From Streptomyces venezuelae (GTDB lineage Bacteria; Actinomycetota; Actinomycetes; Streptomycetales; Streptomycetaceae): a DNA stretch of 64,000 nucleotides. A program made the position numbers and the translations under genes. The DNA lies in NCBI RefSeq assembly GCF_008642355.1, contig NZ_CP029193.1:434001-498000 (forward strand), given 5' to 3'. Below the pieces are notes generated by a model. The model ran no database searches. It was not told where the DNA came from and saw only the letters and a program-made list of their open reading frames with translations. This document shows, piece after piece, positions 51,972 through 60,207 of this stretch. Numbering within the stretch: position 1 is the first letter of the stretch; each line of letters opens with the position of its first letter.

Positions 51972-54544
51972 GCGGGATCTCCTTTGAGGCTGTCACTGTC
52001 CGGCACGGCCCGGGGAGGCGTGGGAGTCGAGCCGCCGATGCCCGGAGCCCGACCGCCACCGCGCGCCCAGCCGTTGCGGTAGGCGGCCATGCGGTCGCGC
52101 ACCTCTTCGGGACTGCGCTCGTCCCTCCCGACGTCCTCTGCCCCGCCGCTGCCTTGTGCCGGATGTTCGCGCAATTGCGGGGCGAGGCTCGCCTGGCGTA
52201 CGCGGCGCGGTAGTTCACTCGATGCGTCCTGTGCGGCTTCCTCCGCGTCGGGTCCTGCGACTTCGAGGGCATCCGCGCGGCTGTGCGGTTCGTCCGGCGT
52301 TTCGGGGGTGTCCATGGTGTGGTGCAGCGGCAGCGTGGTGACCGGCGACGGCGCCGAAGCTTCGACCGCGGCGGCCAGAGCAGCGCGGGGGGCGGAGGGC
52401 GGGACGGAGTCGGCGTTCATGTCGTGGCCCGTTGGTTCGTGCACGCGTACGTGCTGCTTCGGCGGTGTGTCGCTGTACAGGAGGGCGGTCGGCAGCAGGA
52501 CGACCGCCGTCGTGCCCCCGTATGGGGAGGTGCGCAGGTGCACTTTGACGTCGTGGTGCGCCGCGAGCCTGCTGACGACGAAGAGGCCGAGTTGGTCGCT
52601 GTCGAACAGGTCGAGCGCCTCGGAATGCTGGATGCGACGGTTGGCTTCCCCGAGCGCTTCTTTGCCCATGCCCAGCCCGCGGTCCTCGATCTCCAGGGCG
52701 TAGCCGTTGCCCACCGGTTCGCCGCTGACGCGAACCTTGGTGTGCGGGGGCGAGAACTGGGCGGCGTTCTCGATGAGCTCGGCCAGGAGGTGGGTGAGGT
52801 CGGCCACCGCTGTGCCCTGGACCGAGGTCGTGGGGAGTTGTCGTACCTCCACGCGCGCGTAGTCCTCGACTTCGGAGACGGCGGCGCGCACGACGTTCGT
52901 CAAGGAGACGGGCGTCCGCCAGGCTCGGCCGGGCGCGGCTCCGGAGAGGATGATCAGGCTTTCCGCGTGGCGCCTCATCCTGGTGGTGAGGTGGTCCAGC
53001 CTGAAGAGGTCACTGAGCTCGTTGGGGTCGTCGGCTCTGCGCTCCATGGTGTCGAGGAGATTCAGCTGACGGTGGACGAGCACCTGTGTCCTGCGGGCCA
53101 GATTGACGAACACTCCGGAGATGCCGCTTGCGAGTTCCGCACGCTCGATGGCAGCGTGCAGGGCCGCTCGGTGCACGGTGCCGAGCGCTTCGGCGACCTG
53201 GCCGATCTCGTCCTCCGCTGGTGGCCCCTGGGGGGCTTCCGCGCGGGTGTCGATCTCTTCGCCCGCGCGCAGTCGGCGCATGGCCTGCGGGAGTCTGCTT
53301 CGTGCGATCTCCAGGGCTCCGTTGCGGAGGCTCACCAGCTCGACCACGAGTCCTCGACCGATGCGTACGGAGATGACGAGTGAGGCGGCGACGGCGGCCA
53401 GTCCGAGCAGGACCGCGGCGCCGGCCGGCGTGAGCACTCCTTGGGCGAAGGGGTCGGAGCGGTCGGCTGCGGCTCGGTCCGCTTGCTGTTCGATCGCGTG
53501 GAGCGCGTCCCGCACGGTCGCGTATGCCTCGTTCCACGTCTTCGCCGGGACCGCGGCGAGCGCCTGCCGTCCTGGCTCGGCCACGAGGATCTTGTCCTCG
53601 GCTGCCCGAATGTTTCCGTACGCGCTGCCGCTCTCAAGGTCGCGCCACGCCGCCCGCGCAGGACCGCGCAGGTCGACGACCGCTGTTTCGGTCAGGGTCC
53701 GGCGGGTGTCGACGGCCCCGGTGAACAGCCGAAGCCGCTCGCCCTGCAAGGCACCGGCCTTTCGAGCTGCGGAAAGCACGGCGTCCTCGCGGGCCAGCAT
53801 CTCCCCTGCCCTGGAGAATTCGAGCAGCACGCGCGTGTGGGATCCCTCTGTGCTGTCCTGCATGCCGGTGAGAGCTCCGCCCACCGCGAAGGCCTGGGAG
53901 ATCGCTCTTGTGTACTGGCCGTATGTCGCATCCCACCCCATGCGCCGGCCCAACACGTCGCCACGTAGTGGTCTGAGACCGTCGACAGCAGTCACGAAAG
54001 TCTCCAGGCGGTCGACCACCCCCTCCGGGAAGCCCGCTCCGTCAGCGACGGTCCGTTTGTCGCCGAGGCGCAGTGCTGCCACGGCGCGGTCGGTGTCCGC
54101 GGCCCGGCGCTCCAGCACGTCCCTGCGGTCGGCCCCTGGATCGACCGCGTACCGTACGGCGGCGACGCGTTCGGTCTGGAGCGCCGTGACGGCCGTCTCG
54201 ACCGGGCCGCGTACGTCGGTGTCGGCGCGCTGGACCTGCCGCAGTCGGGCTACGTCCTGCGCGGTGGTGACGGTCGCGTACCCCCATAGGGCGAGGAGCG
54301 AGACGACGGGCACCATCAGCAGACACACGATCTTGGCCCGGACGGTGCGCGGACGCAGTCGCCACCGCCCCGCGCGCGTGGGCACCCCGTGCGTCACGGC
54401 CTGCGCGGGCTGGCCACCCTCATGCGGGTGTTCGTTGGCCGGCGGGCCCGCGTGGGCGCGTCGCCCGCGCGGCGGCTGTCCTGGAGGCCCGGGGCGCGGG
54501 GTCGCCCCCGGGGGCGGCTCAGGGGTGCTTCGGGTGGTGTCCAT
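51968..54544 (-). CDS. cvnA: Conservon sensor histidine kinase-like protein with nitrate/nitrite-sensing-type extracytoplasmic domain
   Basis: The 858-residue sensor has a Pro-rich cytoplasmic N-terminus, a first membrane segment (IVCLLMVPVVSLLALWGYA, about 77-95), an all-helical extracytoplasmic domain of about 270 residues (NIT-like), and a second membrane segment near 365-390. A HAMP-like linker follows, then a dimerisation region (VHRQLNLLDTMERRADDPN) and a HATPase with N box ELIENAAQFSPP (about 586) and G box EDRGLGMG (about 622). The last 190 residues are disordered and Pro/Ala-rich. Phosphotransfer has not been shown for most CvnA proteins. The ATG at 54544 follows GAGGAGG. Confidence 0.93.
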   Translation of the reverse strand: MDTTRSTPEPPPGATPRPGPPGQPPRGRRAHAGPPANEHPHEGGQPAQAVTHGVPTRAGRWRLRPRTVRAKIVCLLMVPVVSLLALWGYATVTTAQDVARLRQVQRADTDVRGPVETAVTALQTERVAAVRYAVDPGADRRDVLERRAADTDRAVAALRLGDKRTVADGAGFPEGVVDRLETFVTAVDGLRPLRGDVLGRRMGWDATYGQYTRAISQAFAVGGALTGMQDSTEGSHTRVLLEFSRAGEMLAREDAVLSAARKAGALQGERLRLFTGAVDTRRTLTETAVVDLRGPARAAWRDLESGSAYGNIRAAEDKILVAEPGRQALAAVPAKTWNEAYATVRDALHAIEQQADRAAADRSDPFAQGVLTPAGAAVLLGLAAVAASLVISVRIGRGLVVELVSLRNGALEIARSRLPQAMRRLRAGEEIDTRAEAPQGPPAEDEIGQVAEALGTVHRAALHAAIERAELASGISGVFVNLARRTQVLVHRQLNLLDTMERRADDPNELSDLFRLDHLTTRMRRHAESLIILSGAAPGRAWRTPVSLTNVVRAAVSEVEDYARVEVRQLPTTSVQGTAVADLTHLLAELIENAAQFSPPHTKVRVSGEPVGNGYALEIEDRGLGMGKEALGEANRRIQHSEALDLFDSDQLGLFVVSRLAAHHDVKVHLRTSPYGGTTAVVLLPTALLYSDTPPKQHVRVHEPTGHDMNADSVPPSAPRAALAAAVEASAPSPVTTLPLHHTMDTPETPDEPHSRADALEVAGPDAEEAAQDASSELPRRVRQASLAPQLREHPAQGSGGAEDVGRDERSPEEVRDRMAAYRNGWARGGGRAPGIGGSTPTPPRAVPDSDSLKGDPA

Positions 54545-54599
54545 GGCCTCCTCGCTCGGTTGGGTGGGGTGGGGTGCCCGGCCGTCCCCGGATGGCTCT

Positions 54600-55373
54600 T
54601 CAGGAGGCGACACCGTCAACCGGTCGCTGGGCCGACACGGAGGCCTCGCGCTCACCCTTGGTCGGGGACAGCGCGACGAAGGCAGAGGTCAGGAACAGGT
54701 AGGACCCGAGGCCGACAGCGACGGGAAAGATGAACTGCATCGTGGTGGCTCCGGGCAGGGCGGCTTCGGAAGGTGTCACCCGCACGCTGACCGCGAGCAT
54801 CCCGGTGTAGTGCATGCTCGTCACCGCTCCGCCCATGACCAGAGAAGCGGCGGCGACCGCGAGCGGGGACTTGATGTTGAGGCCGGCCCACAGCGCCGCG
54901 GTGGCCGCCACGACGGCGATGACCACGGAGAGGCCTACCAGGACCGGGTCGTACCGCACGTCACCGTGCAGCCGCAGGGCCGCCATGCCGAGGTAGTGCA
55001 TGCTGGCGACGCCGAGCCCTGTGGTGAGTCCGCCCAGCGCGAGGGCGCGCCCTCGGTCGCGGCCGTACCCCACGGCGAAGACGCCGGCGCCCACGACGGC
55101 CATCGCGACGAGGAGGCTCACGAACGTCAGGAGCACGTTGTAGTGGATCTCCGTGCCGGTGACGCCGAAGCCCAGCATGGCGACGAAGTGCATGGTCCAG
55201 ATGCCGGTTCCGAGGGCGGATGCGGCGGTGATGAGCCAGTTCCGTCGCGACGTGCCCGTGGCGTCCAGGGCACGGACGGTGCAGCACAGCCCGAGAGCGG
55301 CGCCGATACTGGCCATCGCGTACGACAGCACGGGGGTCAGCCAGCCGAAGGTGGCGTGGTCCAGGTGTCCCAT
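54600..55373 (-). CDS. MHYT-domain membrane sensor without output domain
   Basis: The 257-residue protein has about seven membrane segments and the three MHYT signatures, TMHFVAMLGFG, SMHYLGMAALR and SMHYTGMLAVS, proposed to bind a metal such as copper and sense O2, CO or NO. Most MHYT proteins carry a GGDEF/EAL or kinase output; this one is membrane domain only, so it may act through a partner. It lies 55 bp upstream of cvnA in the same direction. The start at 55373 (MGHLDH) is taken over a longer frame lacking a ribosome site. Confidence 0.9.
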   Translation of the reverse strand: MGHLDHATFGWLTPVLSYAMASIGAALGLCCTVRALDATGTSRRNWLITAASALGTGIWTMHFVAMLGFGVTGTEIHYNVLLTFVSLLVAMAVVGAGVFAVGYGRDRGRALALGGLTTGLGVASMHYLGMAALRLHGDVRYDPVLVGLSVVIAVVAATAALWAGLNIKSPLAVAAASLVMGGAVTSMHYTGMLAVSVRVTPSEAALPGATTMQFIFPVAVGLGSYLFLTSAFVALSPTKGEREASVSAQRPVDGVAS

Positions 55374-55525
55374 GGCCCCGGGACGGTAGTCCGAGGGAGG
55401 GCGCACAGCGGGGGCGCATTTCGAAAGCTGCTGGAATGTGACAGAGAGACGGCTCTGAACGATCGCGTCACGCTCGAACGAGTGCACCCAACGCGCGTGC
55501 GGCACTTTGCGGGATCATGGGTCAT

Positions 55526-56125
55526 ATGAGCGACGACCACACTCAGGTCCAGGAGTTCTTCACGGCTCGCGCGGCCGACTGGGACACACGCTTCCCCGAC
55601 GACGGGCCCGCCTACCGAGCCGCTGTCGCCGCACTCGCCCTGCGTCCGGGCTCCGCCGTGCTCGACGCCGGATGCGGTACAGGACGGGCTCTGCCCGCGC
55701 TCAGAGACGCCGTAGGGACCTCGGGTGTGGTGCTGGGCGCCGACCTGACGCCGGCCATGCTGGAGGCCGCGACGCGGGCGGGCAGGGACGTACCCGGACA
55801 GCTGCTGCTCGCCGACGTGACGCGTCTGCCGGTCCGTACGCAGTCACTCGATGCCGTGTTCGGCGCCGGCCTGATCGCGCATCTCCCTGACCCCGCCGCG
55901 AACCTCCGGGAGTTGCGGCGGGTCGTCCGCCCCGGAGGGCTCCTGGCACTCTTCCACCCCATCGGCAGGGCGGCGCTCGCGGCACGTCAGGGGCGGCAGC
56001 TCACTCCGGCCGATCTTCGGGCGGAGGCCAACCTGGGACCGTTGCTCGCAGGTTCCGGCTGGCTCATGACCTCGTACGTCGACGAGGATGCCCGTTTCCT
56101 CGCTCTGGCCGTACGCCAGGACTGA
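55526..56125 (+). CDS. Class I SAM-dependent methyltransferase
   Basis: The protein has about 199 residues with the Rossmann methyltransferase fold. Motif I is VLDAGCGTGRALPAL (about 46-60), the acidic end of beta-2 is LGADLTPAMLEAA, motif post-I VTRLPVRTQSLDAVFGAGLI, and REL-type VVRPGGLLALFHP follows. The substrate is unknown. ATG 55517 (MGHMSD) is an alternative. Its last 282 bp are overlapped on the other strand by the reading frame of the alpha/beta hydrolase. Confidence 0.9.
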   Translation: MSDDHTQVQEFFTARAADWDTRFPDDGPAYRAAVAALALRPGSAVLDAGCGTGRALPALRDAVGTSGVVLGADLTPAMLEAATRAGRDVPGQLLLADVTRLPVRTQSLDAVFGAGLIAHLPDPAANLRELRRVVRPGGLLALFHPIGRAALAARQGRQLTPADLRAEANLGPLLAGSGWLMTSYVDEDARFLALAVRQD

Positions 56126-56914
56126 ACCCGTCCCTGAGGGCGAGCCACAGATTCGGTCGGTTCGTCGTCCGGCGATCGCGGCGACGAACGCGTCCGCGTT
56201 GTCGAACATGACGTTGTGTCCCGCGCCCGGCACGGTCACCACGCGCACCCCCGCTGCCGTCAGTCCGTCGCGCCCGGCAAGTTCGCCGCTCGCGTCGCCC
56301 TGCAAGTAGACACGGTCGACCGGTAGTTCCATGAGCATGTGCCGCAGCGTCGGGCGGGTGCCCGCGACGAGTCCGGTCGCGCTCCGATGGAGTGCCAGGG
56401 GGTCCGTGAGACGCATGGTGGCCGCCCAGGTGGGGCCAACCTTCTCCAGCACGCGCGCGTACCCGCCCGCCAGGAAATCCTCCTCCGTGTACGTGGCGAT
56501 GCCGCTGCTGCCTGCCGTGGCAGGAGGGTGAGGGTCGAGGTTGGCCTCGGTGAGGACAAGCCTGGTCACCAGGTCGGGGCGCCGATCGGCGAGCACGATG
56601 GCCACGGAGCCGCCCATGCTGTGCGCGATGATTTCGGCCCCGTCCACTTGCGCCTCGTCGAGGGCGGCGGCCACAGCGTCCGCGTGACCCTCCAGGGAGT
56701 AGGAGAAGTCGGCGGGCCGGTCGCTGAGACCGTGCCCGGGAAGGTCCAGGAAGAGCGAACGCCTGCCCGCCAGTTCGGCCCGGGCGGCTATGTGCGCGTG
56801 GTAGACCGTGGACGCCGCGCCGAGCCCATGGACGTAGACCCGCGCCGGGCCGCTCCCGTTCACCTCGGTCCACCGCACTCGGCTGCCCCGCGCATCGAAC
56901 TGGGCCTCCTTCAC
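55844..56914 (-). CDS. Alpha/beta hydrolase with an unusual C-terminal extension overlapping the methyltransferase
   Basis: The recognisable hydrolase is the first 255-260 residues. It has the oxyanion region VYVHGLGAASTVY, LDLPGHGLSDRP, the nucleophile elbow AHSMGGSVAIVLA and the catalytic His in VPGAGHNVMFDN. The frame continues another 95 residues to 55844, antisense to the methyltransferase, with Arg/Gly/Glu-rich sequence of no visible homology. Either the stop codon was lost, so the extension is real read-through of a shadow frame, or the functional end is earlier. The GTG at 56914 is the most likely start. It diverges from the PadR-family gene. Confidence 0.82.
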   Translation of the reverse strand: MKEAQFDARGSRVRWTEVNGSGPARVYVHGLGAASTVYHAHIAARAELAGRRSLFLDLPGHGLSDRPADFSYSLEGHADAVAAALDEAQVDGAEIIAHSMGGSVAIVLADRRPDLVTRLVLTEANLDPHPPATAGSSGIATYTEEDFLAGGYARVLEKVGPTWAATMRLTDPLALHRSATGLVAGTRPTLRHMLMELPVDRVYLQGDASGELAGRDGLTAAGVRVVTVPGAGHNVMFDNADAFVAAIAGRRTDRICGSPSGTGSVLAYGQSEETGILVDVRGHEPAGTCEQRSQVGLRPKIGRSELPPLTCRERRPADGVEECQEPSGADDPPQLPEVRGGVREMRDQAGAEHGIE

Positions 56915-56997
56915 GACCGCACCCCGTCTCCTCGTCGAGTTCTTCACCCCCGCCCACCGCCGGGACACAACGAAGATCATACCTCGGTGACGATGTA

Positions 56998-57024
56998 TTA
57001 CGTAATGGAGGTACAACGGTTGTG
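56998..57024. promoter_or_regulatory. Two palindromes in the hydrolase/PadR divergent promoter
   Basis: ATTACGTAAT (56998-57007) is a perfect 10-bp palindrome. ACAACGGTTGT (57014-57024) is an 11-bp palindrome that recurs exactly at 58531-58541. The PadR regulator encoded at 57043 probably binds one or both. Confidence 0.65.
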
Positions 57025-57042
57025 CAGGCGTGATGAGGCAGA

Positions 57043-57585
57043 ATGCCGCCCATGCTCGAACTGGCCATCCTCGGATTCCTCTACGACGCCGCCTTGCACG
57101 GCTACGAACTGCGCAAGCGCATCACCGCGCTGACCGGGCACGTGCGACCTGTGGCGGAGAGCACGCTGTACCCCGCGATCAAGCGGCTGGAGAAGGCCGG
57201 ACTACTGGTCAGGGAGACTCAGCCCGGCACCGTGGCCGCCCCACGCCACGTCCTGAACCTCACGGCGGCGGGCAGGCAAGAACTGCGCAGGCGGCTCGCC
57301 GACCCGGCACGGGGAGACATCACCGACGAGAATCGCTGGTTCACGCTGCTCGCCTTCCTGCGCCACCTCGACGACGCGCAGGCGCAGGCAGGGGTACTGC
57401 GGCGGCGACTCGCTTTTCTGGAGGAGCCGGCCAGCTTCTTCTATGACGGCGAACGGCCCCTAAGCGCGGAGGAGCTGGGCGACCCGTTCCGGCGCGGGAT
57501 CCTCACGATCGCCCGGGCGACGAGCCGGGCCGAACTCGCCTGGCTGCGCGACACCTTGGCGTCACTCGACGGGAGCGTTCGCTGA
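57043..57585 (+). CDS. PadR family transcriptional regulator
   Basis: The 180-residue protein has the PadR N-terminal winged helix: LELAILGFLYDAALHGYELR, then VAESTLYPAIKRLEKAGLLV and HVLNLTAAGRQEL. The C-terminal helical domain (about 95-180) is of the longer subfamily. PadR proteins are usually repressors released by small ligands, often phenolics. It diverges from the hydrolase and converges on the MpaB-like gene, overlapping it by 24 bp. The shared palindrome suggests it controls both flanking promoters. ATG 57052 (MLELAI) is an alternative start. Confidence 0.92.
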   Translation: MPPMLELAILGFLYDAALHGYELRKRITALTGHVRPVAESTLYPAIKRLEKAGLLVRETQPGTVAAPRHVLNLTAAGRQELRRRLADPARGDITDENRWFTLLAFLRHLDDAQAQAGVLRRRLAFLEEPASFFYDGERPLSAEELGDPFRRGILTIARATSRAELAWLRDTLASLDGSVR

Positions 57586-58467
57586 CGTTCCCTTGTGCGG
57601 CACCGGGCAGCCGCGAACGCCCGGCACGGGGAACGACCCGAGTTCGGCGACCACGTACCCGTCGGGGTACCCCTTGATCTCCCTGTTCTGACGCGCGTAA
57701 TGCGGTGCCCTGCGTGGCGGCATGAGGCGCACCGCCCGCCCTCGCAACCTCACCGCGCCCCGGACCAGTGACCGGGTGAGCGCGTCCGGCTCTTCATAGC
57801 GGAACGCCCGCAGCAAGGGCTCGTCCAGCAATGCGACAGTCGCCTTCCGCAGAAGGGGCGCGAGAGGACTCGGATACCACGAGGCCATCAGGTCCAGAGT
57901 CGCGTCGGAGACACTGCGGGCCCCTTCATCCCAGCCGAAGTTCGCCTCTTCGTACGCATCGAGGACATTCTCGAACTCTTCATAGGAGCCCGGGATCTCC
58001 TTGATACCCATGTGCTGCCCGAGGGTGCGGTAGTACATGGCGGCGGCGGCCGTCTCGTGACGCGAGAGCCTGCGCCAGCCATAGGTGTCGATCCACCGCT
58101 TCGGCACCACAACGAACGTACACAGCACGTACCGCATGTCGTCGTTGCTGATGTCGTAGCTGCGGTGCATCTGATTGATGCGGCGGATGGCGGTGCGCCC
58201 CTCCTCGCCGGCGAACCCATGCTCGACGATGGCGTCGAGCAGGAGGGCCGTGTCGTCGTACCGCTTCTGCGTACGATCCGTCAGCTCTGCCGTCTGCGCG
58301 AGCAGCCGACCGATGCTGGGCACCGCATACGTGCGATAGAGGGCGAGTTCGAGTGCGCGCGTGTAGTCCCACGGGAACTCGAATGTCGTGGTGAGACGGT
58401 AGATCTCAAGGTAGTCCCGCTCCGGATCGAGGCGCCTGATCTGCTCGAGCCGCTCGAAACGCTTCAC
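57562..58467 (-). CDS. MpaB-family (DUF2236) oxygenase-like protein
   Basis: The 301-residue protein resembles the MpaB/latex-clearing oxygenase family: YRLTTTFEFPWDYTRALELA, INQMHRSYDISNDDMRYVLC, then TFVVVPKRWIDTYGWRRLSR and YYRTLGQHMGI. Family members bind heme through a conserved His/Arg set and oxidise hydrophobic substrates; many are uncharacterised. There is no Tat signal, unlike secreted Lcp. The 3' end overlaps the PadR gene by 24 bp; the 5' end diverges from a small unknown. Confidence 0.85.
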   Translation of the reverse strand: MKRFERLEQIRRLDPERDYLEIYRLTTTFEFPWDYTRALELALYRTYAVPSIGRLLAQTAELTDRTQKRYDDTALLLDAIVEHGFAGEEGRTAIRRINQMHRSYDISNDDMRYVLCTFVVVPKRWIDTYGWRRLSRHETAAAAMYYRTLGQHMGIKEIPGSYEEFENVLDAYEEANFGWDEGARSVSDATLDLMASWYPSPLAPLLRKATVALLDEPLLRAFRYEEPDALTRSLVRGAVRLRGRAVRLMPPRRAPHYARQNREIKGYPDGYVVAELGSFPVPGVRGCPVPHKGTSANAPVE

Positions 58468-58530
58468 CGCGCGGTCCCCCTTCTGTCACCGATGCGCTAA
58501 CTCTACGTTGGCGTACGACACATGCAGGGA

Positions 58531-58541
58531 ACAACGGTTGT
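58531..58541. promoter_or_regulatory. Second copy of the ACAACGGTTGT palindrome
   Basis: This is identical to 57014-57024, with a shared G after it. It lies in the divergent space between the MpaB-like gene (start 58467) and the small gene at 58569, so both divergent promoters near PadR carry the same element. Confidence 0.65.
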
Positions 58542-58568
58542 GGCACATTCCGGGGGAAGGTGGACCAC

Positions 58569-58874
58569 ATGTTTGACGCACTCCGCAAATTCTGGCGCGC
58601 CGACAAACCACCACGGTCCGAGGACGGGACCGCACGCGGCCACGACAAGCACGAGCGCCCGCACAACCTCTTCGAAGCAGCCGCCGCCTACGTCGCGGCA
58701 TGCGCCGAGGACGATCAGACCACGATGGACGAGGCGACAGGATGGGTCTCTCCGGAGGCACTGTCCTTCGGCGTCAACGAGCTCGCCTGCCGTGCCGTCA
58801 TAGCCCTGGCACGCGAACGCGACGAGTCACCACGAGACGTGGCCCGATTTCTCCTCGGCCTGCCCGCCGCTTGA
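58569..58874 (+). CDS. Small hypothetical protein
   Basis: I do not recognise this 101-residue protein. It has a charged N-terminal third (FWRADKPPRSEDGTARGHDK) and a helical remainder (LFEAAAAYVAACAEDDQTTM, VNELACRAVIALARERDESP). There is no signal peptide. The ATG at 58569 has GGGGGAAGG eight bases ahead; a GTG at 58560 lies inside that ribosome site. It shares its upstream region, with the PadR-type palindrome, with the MpaB-like gene. Confidence 0.7.
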   Translation: MFDALRKFWRADKPPRSEDGTARGHDKHERPHNLFEAAAAYVAACAEDDQTTMDEATGWVSPEALSFGVNELACRAVIALARERDESPRDVARFLLGLPAA

Positions 58875-59000
58875 GACGGCTCCGTGCCGATCCGGCCCGG
58901 AAAGGCGTGGGACGGTGATCTTCCTGGTCGTCCCCCTCTCGACGATCTCCGGGGCCAGTGGTTAGGGTGCGCCGACGGATGAAGCGATGGGGAGGCTGGC

Positions 59001-59822
59001 ATGGCCGGAACGGACGACGCTGTCGCCGCCGATGACGACGCGCTGTACGTACTGACAGCGGTGCTTCTCACGCCTGCGAAGTTCCCCAGTGTGCTGGGCG
59101 ACGACTATCCGGAGGCCTGCGCTGCCCTGGATCTGCCGCCGCTGGCCGACGGCTACGGCCTGGTGCTGGGTCAGGACGGCGCGGGCGCGCGCTGGACGGT
59201 CGTCGTCGACGATGTGTCGCTCGTGGCTGTGGCGATCGCTTCGTGGGACTGCGGCATGGAGTACGACCTCTCCCCCGATCAACGGACCGTGGTCGCCGCT
59301 CTCCCCGGATGGCCGCTCGCCGTCGCTGTGGCCGCACCGGGAGTGCCTGCTCCGCACGACCCCGAACCTGATCCCGACGCGGACCGGCCTCCGCTGACGC
59401 CACCGGAGGCCGGCGACTGGGGCCCGGCACAGCGGCGACTGGGCGCGGACGAGATAGCGCTGCAGTGGGCGGACTGGCGTGCGCAGATCGACGACAGCGA
59501 CTTCGAGGCCCCCGGAACCGAGAAGGACCTTCCGGCGGATGCCGACGCGGCACCTTTGACCGGTGTCAGGCGCGTCCTGGCGGAAGCCCGTGCCTACGTG
59601 GACACGCCGCCGCCCCTCGGACGGGTGCGGTCGGCCTTCGCCTCGGGTGACGCGCGCACTTTGCGGGCCGACGGTCCCGGCTGGTCACTGGTCGCCAGGA
59701 CCGACGACATCGCCTTCGTGCTCCTGGACGAAGAGCCCGGAGACGTGCTTCCGGTGGGCCGTGGCCCCGAGCTTCCCGCGCTCCTGGAAGCCCTGGACAA
59801 GATGGCGGTCCGTCCGGCCTGA
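59001..59822 (+). CDS. Conserved hypothetical protein
   Basis: This is a 273-residue acidic protein with no family I can name. The N-terminal part is a beta-rich domain (YGLVLGQDGAGARWTVVVDD, VSLVAVAIASWDCGMEYDLS). A Pro/Asp-rich linker (PHDPEPDPDADRPPLTPPEA) leads to a second alpha/beta domain ending in VPVGRGPELPALLEALDK-like helices. No signal peptide or membrane segment is seen. The ATG follows GGGGAGG. Confidence 0.75.
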   Translation: MAGTDDAVAADDDALYVLTAVLLTPAKFPSVLGDDYPEACAALDLPPLADGYGLVLGQDGAGARWTVVVDDVSLVAVAIASWDCGMEYDLSPDQRTVVAALPGWPLAVAVAAPGVPAPHDPEPDPDADRPPLTPPEAGDWGPAQRRLGADEIALQWADWRAQIDDSDFEAPGTEKDLPADADAAPLTGVRRVLAEARAYVDTPPPLGRVRSAFASGDARTLRADGPGWSLVARTDDIAFVLLDEEPGDVLPVGRGPELPALLEALDKMAVRPA

Positions 59823-59896
59823 GCGGATTGACGGGTCGCTCGTCGCCCGCACCTGCTCACCCTCTCACCACTGGCCGACCAGGGGCCGACCGGCCC

Positions 59897-60079
59897 TCAG
59901 TGGCCTATCTCCTTGCGGGTGACGCGGCGCAGCCGCCGCCGCTGACCCGAGTCGAGCGTGAGATACGCCGCGGCGGGAACTCCGAGCACGATCAGAAGTG
60001 CGGCCCACCACGGCAACCAGATGAGCAGAATGATCCCGGCCGCTACACCACCTGCGGCGATCTTCGCCTTCTTCGACAT
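59897..60079 (-). CDS. Small single-pass or hairpin membrane protein
   Basis: The 60-residue protein has a lysine start (MSKKAKIAAGG), one long hydrophobic stretch of about 30 residues (GIILLIWLPWWAALLIVLGV, possibly two helices) and a basic tail (SGQRRRLRRVTRKEIGH). Function is unknown. GGAGG lies seven to eight bases ahead of the ATG. Another minus-strand frame at 59865-60131 has no comparable features. Confidence 0.7.
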   Translation of the reverse strand: MSKKAKIAAGGVAAGIILLIWLPWWAALLIVLGVPAAAYLTLDSGQRRRLRRVTRKEIGH

Positions 60080-60207
60080 GTGCGTCGCCTCCTTCGCGGC
60101 GTGTGCCGCTCTCTGTCCTGGAAAACGGCAACCGCTCGCCCGCGGTTCCGGACCGGGACCCTGAGAGACCCCTGAGTCGTGCCCTTACTGGTTTCGGCGT
60201 TCCCTGC

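Noticed and set aside
59865..60131. Alternative 88-residue minus-strand frame overlapping the small membrane protein
   Set aside because: It lacks hydrophobic segments or a ribosome site, whereas the 60-residue frame has both a membrane segment and GGAGG.
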